Assembly: GCA_902511405.1 (NCBI GenBank)
Contig: CABXEZ010000009.1
Span: 1-43,246, forward strand
Source of the DNA: an uncultured Alphaproteobacteria bacterium
Lineage (GTDB): Bacteria > Pseudomonadota > Alphaproteobacteria > HIMB59 > GCA-002718135
DNA length: 43,246 bases
Direction of reading: 5' to 3'
Made by a program: the position numbers and the translations under genes. The notes beneath the pieces were generated by a model that made no database searches, had not been told where the DNA came from, and saw only the letters and a list, made by a program, of their open reading frames with translations. Shown here piece after piece: positions 33,717 to 41,468 of the stretch (position 1 is its first letter; each line of letters begins with the position of its first letter).

Positions 33717-34709
33717 ATGCATGTTAATCTTGATAGCTGGTATAAACCTGAGGTAGATAAAAAAAAACTTAAACAATTATCTAAAAGAAAGGATTTACCT
33801 GGTTTAATTCATTTCTTTTTTTATTTTTTATTTCTTTTTGCTGCTGGTTATCTAGCTTATGTAACAATTGGTACTTGGTGGACATATTTATTTTTCTTTT
33901 TATACGGCACTATATATGCTTTCAGTGTTGCAAACTGGCATGAGACAGTTCATCGAACTGCTTTTAAGACAAGATGGATAAATGAGTTTTTCTATCACAT
34001 AAGCTCCTTCATGTGTGACTTTGAGGGCTTCAGATGGCGTTGGAGTCATACATTTCATCATTCAAATACTTTGCAAACCGAAGATGATTATGATCATGAG
34101 ATACAGGTATCAAGACCAGTTGAGCTTATTGCATTTTTTCTAAACTTTATTCCACTCACTGATCTTTTTTATCCACATAAGCTCATTAAATATGAAGTTA
34201 TTAAGCATGCATTTGGTAAATTTTCACCAGTGATTGATATTACTGCGCCACCAAAAGAAAAGAAGAAAATATTGTGGAACTCAAGATTGTACGTATTTAT
34301 ATGGTTATTAGTAATTTTATTCTCTGTTTATATAGGTAGTTTCTTGCCAATTATTTACATAATTTTACCAACATATATAGGAAAACCAATTTGGTTTGCT
34401 GTTAACGTTACACAGCATTTAGCTGCAAAAGTTGATACAAAGGATCATCGCTTAAGCACTTACTCAGTTAGAATAAATCCTTTATTGAGTTTTCTGTATT
34501 GGAATATGGAATATCATCTTGAGCACCACATGTATCCAATGGTGCCTTCATATAATTTAAAGAAGTTAAGGAGAGAGATTGATGATCAGCTACCTAAACC
34601 TTTTAATAGTTTATTTGATTTCTACAAGCAGGTGCTTCCATCAGTGATAGCTTTGGCAACAAACTCAAATAATTACTATAAAGTAAAATTATCCTCAGAT
34701 AATGATTGA
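33717..34709 (+). CDS. Fatty acid desaturase-family membrane di-iron oxygenase (copy 2)
   Basis: 330 residues, a clear paralogue of the gene at 31677 (same WRWSH, TIYA and YHxEHH segments). Histidine boxes are complete: HETVH at 75-79, HTFHH at 111-115 and HLEHH at 267-271. The helices are in the same places. The two copies differ throughout, so they probably act on different positions or substrates, or form a mixed complex. Its last eight bases overlap the start of the DUF1479 gene, showing co-translation. No dedicated reductase is in the window. Confidence 0.87.
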   Translation: MHVNLDSWYKPEVDKKKLKQLSKRKDLPGLIHFFFYFLFLFAAGYLAYVTIGTWWTYLFFFLYGTIYAFSVANWHETVHRTAFKTRWINEFFYHISSFMCDFEGFRWRWSHTFHHSNTLQTEDDYDHEIQVSRPVELIAFFLNFIPLTDLFYPHKLIKYEVIKHAFGKFSPVIDITAPPKEKKKILWNSRLYVFIWLLVILFSVYIGSFLPIIYIILPTYIGKPIWFAVNVTQHLAAKVDTKDHRLSTYSVRINPLLSFLYWNMEYHLEHHMYPMVPSYNLKKLRREIDDQLPKPFNSLFDFYKQVLPSVIALATNSNNYYKVKLSSDND

Positions 34710-35934
34710 TCTAGATAATATAGAAGAAATTATTACTCAGGAGAAAAATTATCTTAAAAATAAGTCAAAAAATTATGTAAAAAATTTTTTAGAAATTGAA
34801 AAATTTATTTCAGATGAAATTATTAACATTGAAGAACTAAATAAACAAAATGAAAATATCATTCCTGAAGTAAAATTTAATGATTTGAAACTAAACTTAA
34901 AGGACTTAACATCAGAAGTTAAAAAAAGAGGATGTATTGTTATAAGAGATGTTTTTGATGATGATCTAATTACTCAAATGAACAAGGATTTAGAACAATA
35001 TATTGAAGAAAATAATTATTATGAAGATCAAAAGAAAAAAGCAGACATTGATAAATATTTTAGTGATTTAAAGTCGGGAAAACCTCAAATTTTTGGACTT
35101 TATTGGTCTAAACCACAAGTAAACATTAGACAATCAATAGAGTTAGATGCTGTAAAAAAATGGCTTAATCAACTTTGGACTTATAAGCAAAATAATGAGT
35201 TAATTTTTGATCCCAATCATGAATTGGTTTACGCAGATAGAGTAAGAAGAAGAGAACCAGGAGACTCGACTCTAGGTTTATCTCCTCATTGTGATGCAGG
35301 TTCAGTAGAGCGTTGGATTGATAAAGGGTATCAAGCAGTATATGAAAAAATATTTGCAGATAATTTCAATGAATATGATCCTTTTGATGCTGCTAATAGA
35401 AATAAAACTAAAGAAATAGAATCACCTGCTGTCAGTCATGTTTTTAGAACTTTTCAAGGATGGGTTGCTTTGACTGAACAAGGACCTGGAGATGGAACTT
35501 TACAACTTATACCTATTGCAAAATCAATGGCATATATTTTAACAAGAGCTTTATTGGATGATGTAGATGAAAAAGATTTATGCAGCTCCATGCCTGCTAG
35601 AGCTTTGTCAGTAAATTCAAAATACCATTCACTCCTTTTAAGAGGGCTTGTCTCGATTCCTAAAATGAACCCTGGAGATACAGTTTGGTGGCATCCAGAT
35701 GTTGTTCATGCTGTAGAAGATCATCACAAAGGAAAAGGATATTCAAATGTAGTTTATGTTGGTTCTACACCCTATTGTGAAAAAAATTTAGCATATGTTA
35801 AAAAACAATCTCAAAAGTTTTTAGAGGGAAAAAGTCCTCCAGACTTTGCCGCTGAAGATTATGAGGTTACTTATAAAAATAGAGCTACAATTACAGATTT
35901 AACATCATTAGGAAAGAAACAACTAGCCCTATAA
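34702..35934 (+). CDS. DUF1479 (YbiU-like) putative Fe(II)/2-oxoglutarate oxygenase
   Basis: 410 residues. The core resembles YbiU/DUF1479 proteins: GCIVIRDVFDDDL near residue 77, His196-x-Asp198 in SPHCDAGS, RTFQGWVALTEQGPGDGTLQLIP, and the distal His336 in WWHPDVVHAVEDHH. Together these form a 2-His-1-carboxylate iron site. The family is predicted to be 2-oxoglutarate-dependent; its substrate is unknown. It overlaps the preceding desaturase gene by eight bases and closes the four-oxygenase cassette. Its end is two bases from the stop of the opposing glyoxalase gene. Confidence 0.83.
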   Translation: MIDLDNIEEIITQEKNYLKNKSKNYVKNFLEIEKFISDEIINIEELNKQNENIIPEVKFNDLKLNLKDLTSEVKKRGCIVIRDVFDDDLITQMNKDLEQYIEENNYYEDQKKKADIDKYFSDLKSGKPQIFGLYWSKPQVNIRQSIELDAVKKWLNQLWTYKQNNELIFDPNHELVYADRVRRREPGDSTLGLSPHCDAGSVERWIDKGYQAVYEKIFADNFNEYDPFDAANRNKTKEIESPAVSHVFRTFQGWVALTEQGPGDGTLQLIPIAKSMAYILTRALLDDVDEKDLCSSMPARALSVNSKYHSLLLRGLVSIPKMNPGDTVWWHPDVVHAVEDHHKGKGYSNVVYVGSTPYCEKNLAYVKKQSQKFLEGKSPPDFAAEDYEVTYKNRATITDLTSLGKKQLAL

Positions 35935-35936
35935 TC

Positions 35937-36362
35937 TTACCAGCTACCTGTATTTTCCATTGATAACCAAGGTTCTTGTGGTGATAAGCTCTCACCTTCT
36001 TGTAAAATTTCAATAGATATTCCATCTGGAGAACGAACGAAAGCCATATGACCATCTCTTGGAGGTCTGTTTATAGTTACGCCACTTTTCATAAGTTTAT
36101 CACATACATCATAAATATTTTTTACACTGTAAGCTAGATGTCCAAAATTTCTTCCCCCTGTATACTTTTCTGGATCCCAATTATACGTCAATTCTAATAG
36201 ACCTGTTTTTTCATCACTATTTTCTGCTCCTAAAAAAACTAGAGTAAAACGACCTTTGTCATGATCAACTCGTCTTACTTCTTTTAAGCCTAGTTTGTTA
36301 CAGTAAAAATCTAATGAATTTTCGATATTTTCAACTCTTACCATGGTATGCAAATATTTCAT
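35937..36362 (-). CDS. gloA: Lactoylglutathione lyase (glyoxalase I)
   Basis: 141 residues of the VOC superfamily. It converts the methylglyoxal-glutathione hemithioacetal to S-lactoylglutathione. Metal ligands are His5 ([16 protein letters not shown]), Glu in LLELTYNW, His in FGHLAYSV and Glu in ISIEILQ. HNxD-like and GxN segments follow the usual order. Methylglyoxal arises from triose overload during sugar breakdown, which fits the setting. It is convergent with the DUF1479 gene and divergent from the sulfatase across 109 AT-rich bases. Confidence 0.9.
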   Translation of the reverse strand: MKYLHTMVRVENIENSLDFYCNKLGLKEVRRVDHDKGRFTLVFLGAENSDEKTGLLELTYNWDPEKYTGGRNFGHLAYSVKNIYDVCDKLMKSGVTINRPPRDGHMAFVRSPDGISIEILQEGESLSPQEPWLSMENTGSW

Positions 36363-36471
36363 TTAAACCTCTCAATTTATAATATTTATTCTATATATTT
36401 GAAGATAAGTCCAATAAAAATTTAATTATTTTATAAATTGTTGTAATATCTTTTTATTTTAATTTACTAAA

Positions 36472-37983
36472 ATGAAAACAGTTTTCTTACTTTTCGATTC
36501 TCTAAATCTTAGAATGTTAAATTCTTATGGTGGTAAATATTTGGAAACGCCTAACTTTAATAGATTGGCTGAAAAATCTGTTCAATTTAATAATCATTAT
36601 ATTGGAAGTATGCCATGCATGCCTGCAAGAAGAGATATGCATTCAGGTCGCTTAAGTTTTCTTCATCGAGCTTGGGGTCCTCTGGAACCATTTGATAATT
36701 CTTTTCCTGAGCTTTTACGATTAAATAACACTTATACTCATTTGGTAACAGATCATTATCATTACTTTGAAGACGGGGGAGCTACTTATCACAACCGTTT
36801 TAATTCATATGATTTTATCAGAGGGCAGGAGAGAGATCCGTGGAAAGCAATGGTCCAACCACCATTAGAAAAATTTAGGGAAAAATATCACAAATCGCAA
36901 TTGAATTTAGAAGATAGAGAGCATGTTTATTATTTCTATCCAATTAATAGTGAGTTTATTAGAGAAGAAAAAGATTTTCCCTCAGTAAAATGTTTTAATT
37001 CTGGTATAGATTTTCTTCAGACTAATAAAGATGCTGATAATTGGTTTTTACAATTAGAGACTTTTGATCCTCATGAACCTTTTTTTGCTCCTGAAAGATT
37101 TAGAGATAAAATAAAAACAAAATATCGTGGACCTAGATTAGATTGGCCACAATATGCAAGAGTAACAGAGTCAGATGAAGAAGTGCAAGAGTTAAAAGCA
37201 AATTATATTGCTCTTATAGCTTTATGTGATCACTTGCTTGGAAATATGTTAGATTATTTTGATCGAAATAATTTGTGGGATGATACATCGCTAATTTTAA
37301 CGACTGATCATGGTTTTATGCTGGGTGAGCATGATTGGTGGGCAAAAAATCGAATGCCTTTATATAATGAAATTGCCAATGTGCCTCTGTTTTTCTATCA
37401 TCCTGATTACAAAAAATATCAAGGTGAGCAGAGAGATGTTGTTACTCAAAATATCGATCTAATGCCAACTTTTCTCTCGATGCATGGCCATTCAATACCA
37501 AAAGAAGTTACTGGGAAATCACTAATAGAATTTTTAGATAAAGACTCATCCCAAAAATATTCAGCTCTATATGGTTATTGGGGAGGAGGTATCAATATTA
37601 CCGATGGTGAGTATACGTATTTTCACTACCCTGAAAATTTTAGTCAACAAAATCTTAATCGCTATCAGTATACACTAATGCCAACTCATATGCGTCAATT
37701 CTTTTCATTAGAAGAGTTGCAAACAGCATCCTTACATAAACCATTTGAATTTACTAAAGATGTTCCAGTCTTAAAAATTAATAGAATTGAAAAAAAAACT
37801 GATGGTGGATACAAAGGTTATGCAGATACTAAAAGTGCATTATACAATTTAAATAAAGATCCAGGTCAACTAAACTCTATTCAAGATAAGGATTTGATAT
37901 TAAAATATAAAAAACTTATGATAGATCAAATTGAAAAATATGATCCCCCTCAAGAACTTTTAGAGAATTATTTTGAATTTTAA
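36472..37983 (+). CDS. Type I (formylglycine) sulfatase without signal peptide
   Basis: 503 residues of the arylsulfatase/alkaline-phosphatase superfamily. The modification motif C-x-P-x-R is Cys49-Met-Pro-Ala-Arg53 (MPCMPARRDMHSGR), the site converted to formylglycine. Metal ligands include FDSLN near residue 8 and TTDHGFMLGEHDWWAKN around residue 280. There is no signal peptide: the chain starts directly with the first strand (MKTVFLLFDS), so it should act in the cytoplasm on an imported sulfated compound. The matching formylglycine-generating enzyme is not in the window. It is the first gene of an operon with a 73-residue protein, Gfo/Idh, ThuA and xylose isomerase. Phosphonate or phosphodiester activity is the main alternative. 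Confidence 0.86.
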   Translation: MKTVFLLFDSLNLRMLNSYGGKYLETPNFNRLAEKSVQFNNHYIGSMPCMPARRDMHSGRLSFLHRAWGPLEPFDNSFPELLRLNNTYTHLVTDHYHYFEDGGATYHNRFNSYDFIRGQERDPWKAMVQPPLEKFREKYHKSQLNLEDREHVYYFYPINSEFIREEKDFPSVKCFNSGIDFLQTNKDADNWFLQLETFDPHEPFFAPERFRDKIKTKYRGPRLDWPQYARVTESDEEVQELKANYIALIALCDHLLGNMLDYFDRNNLWDDTSLILTTDHGFMLGEHDWWAKNRMPLYNEIANVPLFFYHPDYKKYQGEQRDVVTQNIDLMPTFLSMHGHSIPKEVTGKSLIEFLDKDSSQKYSALYGYWGGGINITDGEYTYFHYPENFSQQNLNRYQYTLMPTHMRQFFSLEELQTASLHKPFEFTKDVPVLKINRIEKKTDGGYKGYADTKSALYNLNKDPGQLNSIQDKDLILKYKKLMIDQIEKYDPPQELLENYFEF

Positions 37984-37986
37984 TAA

Positions 37987-38208
37987 ATGCCAAAAAGACA
38001 AAAAGTTTTAATTTTATATTTGGCAACCTCAATGCTTGACTCGGATGTTATTGCATGGAGTATGCATGATGGCACAGGTAAGAATTTTCATATGCCTGGT
38101 GATAGTGAAGAGCCTCCTTATGAGACTGGAACGGACGCTTTACTTGATGGATGGAGGCTTTTTCAAGCGAGTAGTTTAGAACAACATAGATCAGGAGATA
38201 GTGAATGA
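37987..38208 (+). CDS. Small conserved-looking protein of unknown function (73 residues)
   Basis: Begins MPKRQKVLILYLATSMLDS and contains VIAWSMHDGTG and PPYETGTDALLDGWRLFQASS. It looks soluble, with one beta strand followed by helices, and no signal peptide. It begins three bases after the sulfatase stop, and its TGA overlaps the start of the Gfo/Idh gene (ATGATGA at 38205), so it is translated in the same operon. I do not recognise the family. The tight coupling suggests it helps the sulfatase or the dehydrogenase, perhaps as a small subunit. Confidence 0.7.
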   Translation: MPKRQKVLILYLATSMLDSDVIAWSMHDGTGKNFHMPGDSEEPPYETGTDALLDGWRLFQASSLEQHRSGDSE

Positions 38209-39356
38209 TGAAAGTTGGCGTAATAGGTTGTGGAAATATTGCAGATATATATTTTAAAAATTCAAAACAATATTTCAATAATTTCGAAATTGTTGCTTGT
38301 GCAGATATTAAAGAAGAAGCCTCTAAAAGTTTTGCAGAAAAATATAATGTCCGTCAATTAAGTGTTGATGACATTTTAGCCGATAATGAAATTGAATTTA
38401 TAATTAATTTAACAATTCCTAATGTTCATTATGAAGTATCTAAATCAATATTAGAGTCAAAAAAACATTCTTATTCAGAAAAACCTCTTTCTATTGAATT
38501 TGATGATGGAAAAAAATTAAATGAATTGGCTGAAAATAATAATGTTTATGTTGGTTGTGCACCTGATACTTTTTTAGGAGCAGGTATCCAAACAGCCAGA
38601 AAACTTATTGACGACAATTCTATTGGTAAAGTGCAATTAGGTAGCATTTCTATGGCAGTTCCCGGTCATGAGATATGGCATCCAAATCCAGATTTTTATT
38701 ACCAATATGGAGGTGGACCTATTTTAGATATGGGCCCATATTATTTTACTGCGTTGGTTAATCTATTGGGACCAGTAGCAAATGTTGAAAGTAAAATTAA
38801 AGCTGTTTATGAAAAAAGAGTTATCGGAAATGGTGATAGAAAAGGGCAGGAAGTTAAAGTAGATATTCCAACAAGTATTATTTCACATTTGGAATTTAAA
38901 TCAGGAGCTTTAATTGATGCTTTCTTTTCTTTTGATGTTTGGAAACATAATAAAAACCATATTGAATTATATGGAGATAAAGGTTCTTTAAATGTACCAG
39001 ATCCCAATATGTTTGGAGGACAACTTTTACAATGTACTTCTAAGGGAGGTGAATGGGAGTCAATTCCAACAAGTCATATGAACTTAGGAAAATATAATAT
39101 TGAAAAAAATCATGAGAGAATTAATGAAGATCCAACAGTTGCAAATTACAGAGGTGTTGGTGTTGCAGAAATGATTAATGCTATAGGAAAAGGAATTAAA
39201 AATAGATGTAGTGGGGAATTAAGTTTACATGTTCTTGATATTATGGATAGTATATTAGAATCAGGAAAAAATAATAAAAAAATTAATTTACGAAGTGAGT
39301 GTGAAATGCCTCAATATTTTTCTGAAGAGGAAAATAACACTTTATTGAAAGGATAA
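38205..39356 (+). CDS. Gfo/Idh/MocA-family oxidoreductase (copy 2)
   Basis: 383 residues, paralogue of the gene at 27586 along the full length. NAD loop VIGCGNIADIYF at the start, SEKPLS near residue 93 with the catalytic Lys, ILDMGPYYFTALVNLLGP near residue 175, and PDPNMFGG shared by both copies. AGGAG at 38193-38197 is well spaced for the ATG at 38205; a second ATG follows at once. It is directly followed (six bases) by ThuA. Gfo/Idh plus ThuA is the ThuB/ThuA pair known from disaccharide catabolism through a 3-keto sugar. Confidence 0.9.
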   Translation: MMKVGVIGCGNIADIYFKNSKQYFNNFEIVACADIKEEASKSFAEKYNVRQLSVDDILADNEIEFIINLTIPNVHYEVSKSILESKKHSYSEKPLSIEFDDGKKLNELAENNNVYVGCAPDTFLGAGIQTARKLIDDNSIGKVQLGSISMAVPGHEIWHPNPDFYYQYGGGPILDMGPYYFTALVNLLGPVANVESKIKAVYEKRVIGNGDRKGQEVKVDIPTSIISHLEFKSGALIDAFFSFDVWKHNKNHIELYGDKGSLNVPDPNMFGGQLLQCTSKGGEWESIPTSHMNLGKYNIEKNHERINEDPTVANYRGVGVAEMINAIGKGIKNRCSGELSLHVLDIMDSILESGKNNKKINLRSECEMPQYFSEEENNTLLKG

Positions 39357-39362
39357 TGGAAA

Positions 39363-40076
39363 ATGAAAAAAGCTCTTATTGTTTATGGAGGATGGCCGGG
39401 TCATGAGCCTGAAAAATGCACAGAAATATTAACAGAAATGCTTGAACCTGATGGATATGAAGTAAGAGCTGAATATCAAACTTCTGCTTTTGCAGAAGAT
39501 TATGTGCATGATATGGATTTGATTATTCCACTTGTAACAATGGCATTTCATTTTGATCCAAGAGGCGAAATTAAAAAAAATGCAGTGAATAATGTTGTTA
39601 AAGCAGTTGTTAATGGTGCTGGCTTAGCAGGTCATCACGGCGGTATGTGTGATGCTTTTAGACAATCCATCGATTGGCAATTTTTGACTGGTGGCCAGTG
39701 GGTGAGTCACCCAAGTGGTATCCATGATTATAAAGTTAATATTACCAAAAAAGACGATCCTATTATGGAGGGAATTAAAGATTTTGATTACCATTCAGAA
39801 CAATATTACATGCATGTTGATCCATTGAATGAAGTTTTAGCAACTACAACTTTTAAAGGTGATGAAGTTTGGAATTTAGAGCAAGAGCCAGGCTCATCTA
39901 GTGGTGATGCGTATACAACAGACTGGTTAAAGGGTGTTGAGATGCCAGTAGTGTGGAAAAGACAAATTGGGAAAGGAAGAATTTTTTATACTTCACTTGG
40001 TCATTTTGCTAAAGAACTTCACCATCCAGAAATGAGAAAGATTTACCACCGAGGGTTACTTTGGGCATCTAGATAA
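39363..40076 (+). CDS. ThuA-like domain protein
   Basis: 237 residues of the glutamine-amidotransferase-like ThuA fold. Typical segments are IVYGGWPGHEPEKC at the start, GLAGHHGGMCDAFRQS near residue 90, GGQWVSHPSG, SEQYYMHVDP and IFYTSLGHFAKELHHPEMRKIYHRGLLWA at the end. ThuA proteins work with ThuB-type Gfo/Idh dehydrogenases in trehalose and maltitol use, and recent work ties them to 3-keto-glycoside breakdown. The partner here is the upstream Gfo/Idh gene. The histidine-rich set would suit a metal-assisted reaction, which is inference. Confidence 0.87.
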   Translation: MKKALIVYGGWPGHEPEKCTEILTEMLEPDGYEVRAEYQTSAFAEDYVHDMDLIIPLVTMAFHFDPRGEIKKNAVNNVVKAVVNGAGLAGHHGGMCDAFRQSIDWQFLTGGQWVSHPSGIHDYKVNITKKDDPIMEGIKDFDYHSEQYYMHVDPLNEVLATTTFKGDEVWNLEQEPGSSSGDAYTTDWLKGVEMPVVWKRQIGKGRIFYTSLGHFAKELHHPEMRKIYHRGLLWASR

Positions 40077-40103
40077 ATGTTATTTGCAGATTAGGAGAAT
40101 TAA

Positions 40104-41417
40104 ATGAGTGATTATTTTAAAAATATAAATGAAATAAATTATGAAGGTCCAGACAGTGAAAATCCTTTAAGCTTTAAGTATTATGATGAAAACAAACAAG
40201 TTTTAGGAAAAACGATGAAAGAGCATCTTCGTTTTGCAACTTGTTATTGGCATACATTTACTTGGCCTGGTTTAGATCCATTTGGAGGAGCAACATTTAA
40301 AAGACCTTGGATGTCTGGTTCTGATCCTCTTAAAATGGCTGAAATGAAACTTGACGAAGCTTTTGATTTTTTTAATAAAATAAAAACTCCTTTTTTCTGT
40401 TTTCATGACAGAGATATTGCTCCAGAAGGATCAAACTATAAAGAAACACAAAAAAATTTCCTACATATTGTTGATTTGATGGAGTCAAAAATGAATTCAT
40501 CAAATGTTAAACTATTATGGGGAACGGCAAATGCATTTTCACATAAAAGATTTATGAGTGGTGCTTCAACAAATCCTGATCCAGAAGTTTTTGCTTATAA
40601 AGCGGCGCAAGTAAAAGACTGTATGGATGCAACAAAAAGATTAGGTGGTAGTAATTATGTTTTATGGGGTGGCAGAGAAGGATATGAAACTATTCTTAAT
40701 ACCAATATGGGATTAGAGATTGATAACTTAAAACGATTTCTTGAACTTGTAGTTGATTATAAACACAAGATTGGTTTTGATGGTCAAATTTTACTTGAGC
40801 CAAAACCACATGAGCCAACAAAGCACCAATATGATTTTGACTCAGCCTCTTGTTTAGCTTTTTTAAGAAAAGCGGGCTTGGAGAATGAAATAAAATTAAA
40901 TATTGAAGCAAATCATGCAACTTTATCAGGTCACAGCTTTGAACATGAAATTGCATATGCAATTGCTAACAATGCCCTTGGTAGTTTAGATATTAATAGA
41001 GGTGATACTTTGCTTGGGTGGGATACTGATCAATTTCCTAATAGCGTATCAGAATTAATCCTTCCTTTTTACCATCTTTTTTCAAATGGAGGTATTGGTA
41101 AAGGTGGATTGAATTTTGATGCTAAAATTCGAAGACAATCAATTGATCCAGAGGACTTGTTTTATGCTCATATTGGCGGCATGGATGTGTGTGCAAAAAC
41201 ACTTTTAGCTGTTGAAAAAATGATAAATGATAAAAAGCTCTCTGATTATGTTACAAAAAGATATGAGGATTGGGAAAAAGATCTTGGTAATTTCATTCAT
41301 ACCAAAGGCACTTCTTTAGATTCAATCCATCAAAAAGTTCTCGATGATAATATTGAACCTGAACCACGTTCAGGGAATCAAGAGTATTTAGAAAATATTT
41401 TGAACAAGTACCTATAG
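40104..41417 (+). CDS. xylA: Xylose isomerase
   Basis: 437 residues, the standard class II length. It interconverts D-xylose and D-xylulose (and weakly glucose/fructose) with two divalent metals. Segments include FCFHDRDIAPEG near residue 97 with the catalytic His, YVLWGGREGYE, ILLEPKPHEPTKHQYDFD, EANHATLSGHSFEHE and GSLDINRGD followed by GWDTDQFP, covering the metal ligands. AGGAG precedes the ATG with seven bases between. No xylulokinase gene (xylB) is in the window. It is the last gene of the sulfatase operon and is followed by a 34-base palindrome. Confidence 0.96.
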   Translation: MSDYFKNINEINYEGPDSENPLSFKYYDENKQVLGKTMKEHLRFATCYWHTFTWPGLDPFGGATFKRPWMSGSDPLKMAEMKLDEAFDFFNKIKTPFFCFHDRDIAPEGSNYKETQKNFLHIVDLMESKMNSSNVKLLWGTANAFSHKRFMSGASTNPDPEVFAYKAAQVKDCMDATKRLGGSNYVLWGGREGYETILNTNMGLEIDNLKRFLELVVDYKHKIGFDGQILLEPKPHEPTKHQYDFDSASCLAFLRKAGLENEIKLNIEANHATLSGHSFEHEIAYAIANNALGSLDINRGDTLLGWDTDQFPNSVSELILPFYHLFSNGGIGKGGLNFDAKIRRQSIDPEDLFYAHIGGMDVCAKTLLAVEKMINDKKLSDYVTKRYEDWEKDLGNFIHTKGTSLDSIHQKVLDDNIEPEPRSGNQEYLENILNKYL

Positions 41418-41432
41418 TTCAAATTTTAAATC

Positions 41433-41466
41433 TAGTTTATAGGTATATTTATATACCTATAAACTA
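41433..41466. repeat. Perfect 16-bp inverted repeat between xylA and ribF
   Basis: TAGTTTATAGGTATAT (41433-41448), TT, ATATACCTATAAACTA (41451-41466): perfect arms with a two-base centre. No T-run follows, so it is not a classical terminator in either direction. Its right end is three bases from the GTG start of ribF. An isolated half-site (ACCTATA, 41410-41416) lies just before. It could be an operator, a processed RNA hairpin at the end of the xylA message, or a target site. Confidence 0.8.
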
Positions 41467-41468
41467 AA

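Noticed and set aside
41418-41468. FMN riboswitch before ribF
   Set aside because: The space is only 51 bases and is occupied by a simple palindrome; none of the conserved FMN-aptamer helices can fit.
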